From NCBI GenBank assembly GCA_012517115.1, contig JAAYVP010000171.1, forward strand, positions 1 to 38,750: a DNA stretch of 38,750 nucleotides. Reading direction: 5' to 3'. Of this stretch, positions 32,533 to 38,750 are shown in pieces. The position numbers were made by a program, and so were the translations under genes. The notes under the pieces are model-generated. The model did no database searches, had not been told where the DNA came from, and saw nothing but the letters and a program-made list of their open reading frames with translations. The stretch's first letter is position 1. Every line of letters starts with the position of its first letter. The DNA is from Brooklawnia sp. GTDB taxonomy: Bacteria > Actinomycetota > Actinomycetes > Propionibacteriales > Propionibacteriaceae.

Positions 32533-33120
32533 TCAATGCACTCGCTGCTGCAACGCGGCGCCAAACGAAACCAACCGCCGAACCTGCTCGGGGCCATCTG
32601 CCGCCGGACTCATCCTGACTACCATGTCTTCATTTACCGCTGAGCCGCTGAAGCCGTGATCGGCCTCACAGTTGGGATCGCCGCAGGTGGCTGGCTCAAG
32701 ATCGATCTTGCGCATCGTGTTCCAGCTGAGCGTCAGCCAGGTCTCGACGACCTCGGCGGACTTCGTGCCGAATCGTTCTGGATGGGCTACCACCCGGCTC
32801 ATCGCGACCGTACCGAGCAAGCGCAACGGGACTGATTCGGTCGAGCTGATGGCCGCGCCGCCCTGCGGGTCATCGGTGTGATCGTCGGTGTGGCTGACCA
32901 CCAAACGGGTCGGGGTGAGCACCAGCACGGACATGTGCCGGGTAATGCCCTCATGGGTGAAGGTGGCCTCATGCTGCACCAGGTGCGCCTCCACCACCTC
33001 TTCGCCGACCGCCAATGCGACCGAGTCGGTCACGAGTTGGGGGAAGAAGCCGCAGTCGTTGATCTCGCGAACCAACGAAGCGGGCAGCGCGCCTTGACTG
33101 GCTAATGATTCGTGCCTCAC
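32533..33120 (-). CDS. DUF5998 family protein
   Basis: A 195-aa soluble actinobacterial protein of unknown function. Family marks are SLVREINDCGFFPQLVTDSVALAVGEE at the start, THEGITRHMSVLVLTPTRLVVSHTDDH in the middle and the Cys/His segment CGDPNCEADHGFSG, which may bind a metal. The GTG start is 57 bp from the App1 start on the other strand. It forms an operon with the phosphodiesterase. Confidence 0.88.
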   Translation of the reverse strand: MRHESLASQGALPASLVREINDCGFFPQLVTDSVALAVGEEVVEAHLVQHEATFTHEGITRHMSVLVLTPTRLVVSHTDDHTDDPQGGAAISSTESVPLRLLGTVAMSRVVAHPERFGTKSAEVVETWLTLSWNTMRKIDLEPATCGDPNCEADHGFSGSAVNEDMVVRMSPAADGPEQVRRLVSFGAALQQRVH

Positions 33121-33163
33121 CCACCCATCCTGCCACCTGCCTCAGCCGCCTGACACGCATCGC

Positions 33164-33169
33164 TAGGCT
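33164..33169 (+). promoter_or_regulatory. -10 element for leaderless App1 gene
   Basis: TAGGCT followed by 7 nt and the ATG at 33177. No ribosome site is present. Confidence 0.55.
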
Positions 33170-33176
33170 TGCCGTC

Positions 33177-34232
33177 ATGAAGTCACGGCAGTTCCTCGGG
33201 GTCCGCATTGATGACTTCGTCACCCGCCACGTGGTGAGCACGCTTCGTCGCAGGGGTTGGCGCGAAGCTATCGTCCCGTTCACCGGCTATGGCACCGACG
33301 ATCACGTCCGAGTGCTGGGCAGGTTGATCCTGCGTCCGACCAAGCCCCGCAGCTACCTGGGGATGTACGCCGATACACTCTTTCAGCGGCGCGGCTGGCG
33401 CAACTTCATCACCGCCCCGGTTCCCAGGCGTCCGGTGACGGTGAAGGTTGGCGAGAACGAGCTGGAACTGATGACCGACGGCGGCGGCTACATCGATGTG
33501 ACAGTGCGCACTTCGGGTATGACCGACGGCTGGCAGCACGTCACCTTGAGCACCGACGAGGCACCCCCGACCAGGGCCCCCGTGCAGGTGGTTCGGCCCG
33601 ACGAGCAGTTCGGGCTCATCAGCGACATTGACGACACCATCTTGTCGACGTGGCTGCCCCGCATCCTGCTGGCTGTCTGGAACACGTTCTTCCTCGCCGA
33701 GGGCAACCGGCAGGCGGTGCCAGGCATGGCTCGGCTGTACAAGAAGCTCCTGGCGAAGTACCCGGGCGCGCCGATCATTTACGTGTCAACCGGGTCGTGG
33801 AACACGTTGCCCTTCCTGAACCGGTTCATGAAGCGACACGGCTTCCCGAAGGGGCCCATGCTGCTCACCGACTTCGGGCCAACCCAGACCCGCTGGTTCC
33901 GCAGCGGACCCGAGCACAAGCGCCGTGCGCTGGCCGAACTAGCGCGCGACTTTCCGAACATCAAGTGGGTGATGTTCGGCGATGACGGCCAACACGACCC
34001 CGCGATCTACCGAGAGTTCGCCGAGTTGCGTCCGGCGCACGTGCGCGCCATCGCGATCCGGCAACTGTCGGCGACCGAGCAGATCCTTGCGCACGGCACC
34101 GCGACCCTGCTACGCGACAGCGCCGACCTACGCTGGGAACCGCCGGTCGTCCCCGAACTGACAGGCGCCGACGGGGATGAGTTGTCGCAACAGGTCCAAC
34201 TGGTCATTGAGGAGTCTTCAGGTGGGCCTTGA
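33177..34232 (+). CDS. App1 family phosphatidate phosphatase-like protein
   Basis: 351 aa. The N-terminal third (FTGYGTDDHVRVLGRLILRPTKP) is the App1 beta domain. The catalytic HAD-type motif SDIDDTILST (DxDxT) follows. IIYVSTGSWNTLPFLNRF carries motif II and FGDDGQHDP motif III. Yeast App1 is an actin-patch phosphatidate phosphatase, and bacterial members are assigned by homology, with the lipid substrate inferred. The frame is open to 33105, but ATG 33177 is 7 nt after a TANNNT box. Confidence 0.9.
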   Translation: MKSRQFLGVRIDDFVTRHVVSTLRRRGWREAIVPFTGYGTDDHVRVLGRLILRPTKPRSYLGMYADTLFQRRGWRNFITAPVPRRPVTVKVGENELELMTDGGGYIDVTVRTSGMTDGWQHVTLSTDEAPPTRAPVQVVRPDEQFGLISDIDDTILSTWLPRILLAVWNTFFLAEGNRQAVPGMARLYKKLLAKYPGAPIIYVSTGSWNTLPFLNRFMKRHGFPKGPMLLTDFGPTQTRWFRSGPEHKRRALAELARDFPNIKWVMFGDDGQHDPAIYREFAELRPAHVRAIAIRQLSATEQILAHGTATLLRDSADLRWEPPVVPELTGADGDELSQQVQLVIEESSGGP

Positions 34233-34269
34233 GCGACCGGGACGCGGGGTGTCGCGTCCCGGCATGACA

Positions 34270-34315
34270 TGATCGAACGGCACAATTCGATCAGGACCGG
34301 GTGATCATCACCCGG
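34270..34315. promoter_or_regulatory. Two adjacent perfect inverted repeats upstream of parC
   Basis: The first is TGATCGAA (34270-34277) and TTCGATCA (34286-34293) with 8 bp between. The second is CCGGGTGAT (34297-34305) and ATCACCCGG (34307-34315) around a single C. They lie 38-116 bp after the App1 stop codon at 34232 and 70-116 bp before the parC ATG. They could be a terminator for App1, an operator for parC, or both. Confidence 0.6.
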
Positions 34316-34385
34316 CAACGGCGACCTGCCGCGCGCCCCAAGTCGCCATCGGACAAGTGAATCGACCAGGAGAAACCGGCACCAC

Positions 34386-36833
34386 ATGGCCAACAGGACA
34401 ACCACGGACGTGGAGGAGTTCGAGGAACGCATTATCGATGTCGACGTCTCGTCCGAGATGGAGACCAGCTTCCTCGAGTACGCCTACTCGGTGATCTACT
34501 CGCGTGCGCTGCCAGACGCCCGAGACGGCCTGAAACCGGTGCAGCGTCGCATCCTTTACACAATGCACGACATGGGATTGCGCCCCGACAAGCCGCACGT
34601 CAAGTGCGCCCGTGTCGTCGGCCAGGTGATGGGCCAGTTGCATCCCCACGGCGACACCGCCATTTACGATGCGATGGTACGACTCGGTCAGGACTGGTCG
34701 ATGCGGTTGCCCACGATCGACGGGCACGGAAACTTCGGTTCGCTGGACGCTGGCCCGGCCGCCTACCGCTACACCGAGTGCCGCCTTGCCCCGGCCGCGC
34801 TGGCATTGGTCGACGGACTGGACGAAGATACCGTCGACTTCAAACCGAACTACGACGGCAAGGAACTTGAGCCGTCCGTACTGCCAGCCGCCTTCCCCAA
34901 CCTCTTGGTCAATGGCGCCACCGGAATTGCGGTTGGTATGGCAACCAACATCGCCCCGCACAACCTGGTAGAGGTAACGGGGGCGCTCAAGCACCTGCTG
35001 GCCCACCCGGACGCCGACCTGGAGACGCTGATGCGCTTCGTCCCGGGTCCAGACTTCCCGACTGGCGGCACCATCATCGGCCTGGACGGCATCAAGACCG
35101 CCTACGAAACCGGGCGCGGCAGCTTCAAACTGCGTGCCACTGCGAGGATCGAGCAGACCAGCCCACGCCGACGCGGCATCGTGGTTACCGAGTTCCCCTA
35201 CGGTGTCGGGCCCGAGCGGGTCATCGAACAGATCAAGGACCTGGTCGGGCGCAAGCGGATCGCGGGCATCGCCGATGTAAAAGATCTGACAGACCTGACC
35301 CACGGCACCCGTCTGGTGATCGAGGCCAAGAACGGCATCAATCCCGAGGCTCTGCTGGAGCAGTTGTACAAGCTCACCAAGCTCGAAGACACCTTCGCGA
35401 TTAACGCGGTTGCCCTGGTCGACGGTCAGCCTCGCACCCTCGGCCTGCTCGAACTGCTGCAGGTCTACCTAGACCACCGTATCGAGGTCACCACGCGACG
35501 CACCCGATTCCAGTTGACTCGCGCAAGCGATCGACTGCACTTGGTCGAAGGCCTGCTGCTGGCGATGCTCGACATCGACAACGTGATCGCCATCATCCGC
35601 AGTTCGGACGACGTGGCGCAAGCTCGCACTCGGTTGATGGAGTCGTTCGAGCTGTCCGAGGCACAGGCCAACTACATTCTCGACCTCCAGCTGCGCCGCC
35701 TGACCCGGTTGAGCCGCATCGAATTGGAGGCCGAACGCGACGAACTGCTGACGCGAATTGCGCACCTCAACGAGATCCTCGAAAACCCCGAAGTGCTGCA
35801 CAAGCTGGTCAGCGATCAACTGGACGAAGTGGTCAAACGCTACGGAACCCCGCGGCGCACGGTGCTGCTCGCCGACTCAGGCACAGTCGCAAGCACAGCC
35901 ACCCCACTGGAGATCCCCGATGACCCCTGCTGGGTGATGCTCAGTTCGGTGGGCCTGGTAGCCAGATTGGACGGCGCCGACGAACCCCCAGCCTCAGTCG
36001 AAGGGCCCCGCTCGAGACACGACGCGATCATCGGGGCGATCCGGACCACCGCGCACTCGGAATACGGCGTGCTCACCTCGACCGGCCGACTGATCAAGAT
36101 GAAGGCGATAGAAGTGCCCTCAGTGCCGCAGACCGCGATGTCGCCCAATCTGCAGGGTGGTTCTCGGATCGGCGAGTTGGTCACCCTCGGCAAGCACGAG
36201 CGTGCCCTTGGTCTGACGTCGTTCGCCGAGGACTCGCCCGGTCTGGCGGTCGGTACCCGCAACGGCGTGGTCAAGCGCGTCACCCCCCAGCACCTGACCA
36301 GCAAGGACTCCTGGGAGTTCATCAGCCTGGCGCCGGGCGACGAGGTAGTAGCTGCCTTCGAGTTGCGCAGCGAGGCCGATGAACTGGTCTTCATCACTTC
36401 GGACGCGCAACTGCTGCACTTCCCAGCGGCCGTGGTGCGTCCCCAAGGCCGCGGTGGCGGTGGGGTTGCCGGCATCAAGCTCACCGCAGGTGCCACAGTG
36501 GTCTTCTTCGGCGCCACACCCGGACAAGATGCGGTGGTGGTCACTGTCTCGGGCAGCTCGTCGTCCCTACCCGGAACCGAGTCGGGCAGTGTCAAGGTCA
36601 CCCCGTTCGAAGAGTACCCGGGCAAGGGTCGCGCCACCGCTGGCGTCCGGTGCCACCGCTTCTTGAAGGGTGAGGACGCACTGCTGCTCGGTTGGGCGGG
36701 GCCGCTCCCGGCGATCGCGGCAGCGGAATCGGGATCGCCGATCGAGTTGCCACCGGCCACCGGGAAACGCGACGGGTCTGGCACGCCCTCACCCCAGCCG
36801 ATCGCGGCCATTGCCAGTCGTAGGCTGCGCTGA
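34386..36833 (+). CDS. parC: DNA topoisomerase IV subunit A (GyrA/ParC family)
   Basis: 815 aa, the DNA-cleaving subunit of a type IIA topoisomerase that unlinks daughter chromosomes. The catalytic Tyr129 is in AAYRYTECRL. The quinolone region is HPHGDTAIYDAMV with Thr91 and Asp95 at the E. coli GyrA 83/87 positions. The C-terminal beta-pinwheel has QGRGGGGVAG in place of the gyrase QRRGGKG box, which favours topo IV. AGGAGA lies 12 nt before the ATG. The ParE partner is not in the window. Confidence 0.9.
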   Translation: MANRTTTDVEEFEERIIDVDVSSEMETSFLEYAYSVIYSRALPDARDGLKPVQRRILYTMHDMGLRPDKPHVKCARVVGQVMGQLHPHGDTAIYDAMVRLGQDWSMRLPTIDGHGNFGSLDAGPAAYRYTECRLAPAALALVDGLDEDTVDFKPNYDGKELEPSVLPAAFPNLLVNGATGIAVGMATNIAPHNLVEVTGALKHLLAHPDADLETLMRFVPGPDFPTGGTIIGLDGIKTAYETGRGSFKLRATARIEQTSPRRRGIVVTEFPYGVGPERVIEQIKDLVGRKRIAGIADVKDLTDLTHGTRLVIEAKNGINPEALLEQLYKLTKLEDTFAINAVALVDGQPRTLGLLELLQVYLDHRIEVTTRRTRFQLTRASDRLHLVEGLLLAMLDIDNVIAIIRSSDDVAQARTRLMESFELSEAQANYILDLQLRRLTRLSRIELEAERDELLTRIAHLNEILENPEVLHKLVSDQLDEVVKRYGTPRRTVLLADSGTVASTATPLEIPDDPCWVMLSSVGLVARLDGADEPPASVEGPRSRHDAIIGAIRTTAHSEYGVLTSTGRLIKMKAIEVPSVPQTAMSPNLQGGSRIGELVTLGKHERALGLTSFAEDSPGLAVGTRNGVVKRVTPQHLTSKDSWEFISLAPGDEVVAAFELRSEADELVFITSDAQLLHFPAAVVRPQGRGGGGVAGIKLTAGATVVFFGATPGQDAVVVTVSGSSSSLPGTESGSVKVTPFEEYPGKGRATAGVRCHRFLKGEDALLLGWAGPLPAIAAAESGSPIELPPATGKRDGSGTPSPQPIAAIASRRLR

Positions 36834-36875
36834 GCTCGGGTCCGCCGCTTCCGGTTGGTCCGAGCCCAGCGCAGC
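36824..36875. terminator. Bidirectional terminator between parC and the dehydrogenase gene
   Basis: GCTGCGCTG (36824-36832) pairs with CAGCGCAGC (36867-36875). After one mismatch GCTCGG pairs with CCGAGC, with further weak pairs inside. It includes the parC stop codon. Confidence 0.85.
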
Positions 36876-36879
36876 AGCG

Positions 36880-37908
36880 TCAAGCGTCCAGCACCTCCGG
36901 ATTGACCAGGTTGACGCCACGTTCTCCCCGTGCATACGCGGCGATGTCCGCGGCGCCGAGCCGGGCTGCGATCCAGGCCGCGGACTTACTGGCCCCCGCC
37001 AGGTGCGGGGTGACGGTGATGTTGGGCGTCCGCAGGATCCGGTGGTCCGGTGGCAGCGGTTCGGACGGCAGCACGTCGCACGCCGCGGCATAAAGGTGAC
37101 CGTCGTCCAGTGCGTCGCAGAGCGCGTCGTAGTCGAGCAGTTGCGGGCGGGCACAATTCACCACGATGGCTCCCTTCGGCAGCATCGCCAACTGCTCGCG
37201 GCCGATCATGCCCGCGTTCTCGGCTGTCGCTCGGGCGTGCAGGCTGAGCACATTGCTGCGTCGCAGCAACTCCTCCAGCGTCTCCACCTGCGTCAGGTCC
37301 GTCGGCAGCGGACCGGTCAAGTAGGGGTCGAAGATCAGCACGTGCGCCCCCATCGCCACCAGCGCCGTGGCCACGCGTCGGCCGATCGCGCCATAGCCCA
37401 CCAGACCAATCGTCGACCCGAACAACTCTGGGCCGACGAGTTCGTACCGGTAGTAGTCGCCCCGCCAGTTGCCCGCTTTGAGTTCGGCATCGCGCTGGCT
37501 GATCTGACGTGCCGCTGCCAGAATCATCGCTAGCGAGTGCTCGGTGGTGGCGTTGGCGTTGCGGCCCGGAGTATTGCAAACCTGAATGCCGAGCCTAGTG
37601 GCGGCCGCCACGTCGGCGTTCACAGGGCCACCACGGCAGACCACGACCAGCTTCAGGTCTGGGCTGGCCGTCATCACCTTCTCGGTAACCGGTTGGGTGT
37701 GGGTGAACAACACTTCACAGCCCTGCAATGCCTCGATCAGCACGTCCTCGTCGCCGTTGGCCTCGTGAACCCCACCGATGTCGATCATCGGTGTGACCGG
37801 CCAGTCGTTGCTGATCTGTACTGTTTGGGCGTCCAAACCTGATTCGTCGATCGCGGTCTGCAAGATCTCCGTCAGGACGAACCCATCACCTGCCAGCAGG
37901 ATTTTCAT
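36880..37908 (-). CDS. D-isomer-specific 2-hydroxyacid dehydrogenase
   Basis: A 342-aa NAD-dependent oxidoreductase of the phosphoglycerate-dehydrogenase type. The cofactor motif is GLVGYGAIGRR, and Asp in LIFDPYL after the next strand favours NAD. The catalytic Arg is in VVNCARPQLLDYDAL, and the His in TPHLAGASKSAAWIAA, where the usual H-x-G-G-x-T is H-L-A-G-A-S. ATG 37908 has GAGGAG upstream. It is the last gene of the kinase-aldolase operon, so its substrate is probably a sugar acid or hydroxyketone product. That is inference. Confidence 0.9.
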   Translation of the reverse strand: MKILLAGDGFVLTEILQTAIDESGLDAQTVQISNDWPVTPMIDIGGVHEANGDEDVLIEALQGCEVLFTHTQPVTEKVMTASPDLKLVVVCRGGPVNADVAAATRLGIQVCNTPGRNANATTEHSLAMILAAARQISQRDAELKAGNWRGDYYRYELVGPELFGSTIGLVGYGAIGRRVATALVAMGAHVLIFDPYLTGPLPTDLTQVETLEELLRRSNVLSLHARATAENAGMIGREQLAMLPKGAIVVNCARPQLLDYDALCDALDDGHLYAAACDVLPSEPLPPDHRILRTPNITVTPHLAGASKSAAWIAARLGAADIAAYARGERGVNLVNPEVLDA

Positions 37909-37917
37909 TTCCACTCC

Positions 37918-38538
37918 TCAAGCGTGCTTCAGTTTGTCGAGTTCTGCCGGCGGGAAGGTAGTCTCACGGTCTCCGAGCAGCAGGGCGTGATAAGTCAGTT
38001 TCGCGGCCTCCTCCATGTTCAGGGTTTTGCGGTAGGCCGAAGTCACCGAGTCACCCAGGACGCAGATGCCGTGGTTGCCCAGCACCACGACATCGTGGGT
38101 ACCGTCCCGCAACTGGTCGGCGGCGGTGTCGGCGAGTTCGTCGGAACCGTTCGTGTAGTACTTGGTGTATCCGTAGCTGCCCACGTAGTACGCGTGATCT
38201 TGGGTGATGAAGCGGATCTTGTGGCCCAGCGCGGTCAACAGGAGTGTGAACTGCGGATGGATGTGGATCACTGCCTGTGCGTCGGGACGCGCCTCGTAGA
38301 CCCGGGTGTGCAACTTCCATTCACTGGACGGCGCCGGCCCCGAGACTCGGCTGCCATCCAGATTCAGCACGGCGAACTGGTCAGCGGTCAGCGAGTTCAG
38401 CCAAGTGCCCTTGCCGGTGACGGCAACCGTGCCGTCCGGCAGACGAACCGACAGGTTACCGCCGGACGCGAGCACGAGACCTTGTCGGACGGCGTCGGCG
38501 CCGACTTGAATCAGTTCCTGGATGGGATCGGTGCTCAC
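37918..38538 (-). CDS. Class II aldolase/adducin family protein
   Basis: A 206-aa zinc-dependent aldolase. ASGGNLSVRLP binds phosphate, the catalytic Glu is in SSEWKLH, zinc ligands are in HIHPQ, and the third His is in LGNHGICVLG. The family includes L-fuculose-1-phosphate and L-ribulose-5-phosphate enzymes, and the exact sugar is not readable. The GTG start overlaps the kinase TGA (GTGA), and the dehydrogenase ATG follows after 9 bp. The three form one catabolic operon. Confidence 0.9.
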   Translation of the reverse strand: MSTDPIQELIQVGADAVRQGLVLASGGNLSVRLPDGTVAVTGKGTWLNSLTADQFAVLNLDGSRVSGPAPSSEWKLHTRVYEARPDAQAVIHIHPQFTLLLTALGHKIRFITQDHAYYVGSYGYTKYYTNGSDELADTAADQLRDGTHDVVVLGNHGICVLGDSVTSAYRKTLNMEEAAKLTYHALLLGDRETTFPPAELDKLKHA

Positions 38539-38750
38539 TTGGCGTCCTCCTCTGCTCCGGACAGCACGCGCAGTTCCCGCATGGCAGGCCAGGCCGGACG
38601 GATCGCGTCGCGGCTCAGCCGGTAGACGTCGAAGGCCTTGCGGTAGACCTCACGATTGGCGGGGTTCGGTTCGTAGCTCGAGACCGAGGTAACCATCATC
38701 TGGGCGGCAGCCTCCAGGTCTGCGGCTTCGCCGCAGGCGACCAAGGCCAA
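38535..38750 (-). CDS. FGGY-family carbohydrate kinase, C-terminal part
   Basis: 71 codons, cut by the right edge. The C-terminal segment ALVACGEAADLEAAAQMMVTSVSSYEPNPANREVYRKAFDVYRLS is the usual end of FGGY sugar kinases, with an Ala-rich helix, then EPNP...Y...Y..Y. The ATP and sugar sites lie outside the window. It is the first visible gene of the operon with the aldolase and dehydrogenase and probably makes the phosphorylated aldolase substrate. Confidence 0.8.
   Translation of the reverse strand: MALVACGEAADLEAAAQMMVTSVSSYEPNPANREVYRKAFDVYRLSRDAIRPAWPAMRELRVLSGAEEDAK

Overview
The window comes from a high-GC actinobacterial chromosome, most likely a member of the Propionibacteriales. 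The evidence is actinobacterial marker families (SepH/DUF3071, DUF3000, DUF3710, DUF4193, DUF5998), a mycobacterial-type SOS box, many TANNNT -10 elements placed 6-8 nt before start codons, and a gene order matching the dxs, rnd, dut, trmA and ceoBC neighbourhood known from Mycobacterium tuberculosis. Genus and species cannot be told from the sequence.

Region 1 (1-1900) is the right end of an integrated mobile element. A tyrosine integrase reads leftward and shares a GTGA overlap with a partial gene at the left edge. Five short direct repeats (11-12 bp spacing) and a good promoter lie upstream of the integrase. Next comes a 23-bp sequence that reads as the 3' end of a tRNA (T-loop, T-stem, acceptor, CCA), followed at once by a strong terminator. 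This is the arrangement expected for attR at a tRNA gene. On the chromosomal side lies a fragment matching the C-terminus of a type I restriction HsdR subunit, suggesting the site has been used more than once.

Region 2 (2070-10310) is a set of single genes. They are a secreted PGRP-type amidase with three SLH-like repeats, an OsmC peroxiredoxin, a decayed stretch, a DUF4336 protein, a CbiX-fold protein lacking its catalytic histidines, a PPK2 polyphosphate kinase, a stand-alone LigD-type polymerase/primase, an SDR and MsrB.

Region 3 (10390-20350) is housekeeping: DUF3000-rnd convergent with dxs, a secreted CHAP/NlpC-like cell-wall hydrolase, a LexA-box-controlled uncharacterised protein, a HIT protein with a small DUF6191-like protein, acnA with a palindromic candidate operator, and a DUF4342 protein.

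Region 4 (20312-31369) holds a membrane protein with a small Cys-rich protein, an SDR, the TrmA-like methyltransferase and APC permease pair, divergent trkA/ceoB-ceoC, the dut-DUF3710-OB operon, DUF4235, DUF4193 and the cell-division gene sepH.

Region 5 (31380-38750) holds a DUF5998-phosphodiesterase pair, an App1 phosphatase, topoisomerase IV subunit A (parC) behind two adjacent perfect inverted repeats, and the 3' part of a carbohydrate operon (FGGY kinase, class II aldolase, 2-hydroxyacid dehydrogenase).

Most of the window is conserved core genome. The strongest leads are the SOS-controlled unknown gene, the att/repeat/hsdR scar, and the CbiX-like protein without metal-binding histidines.
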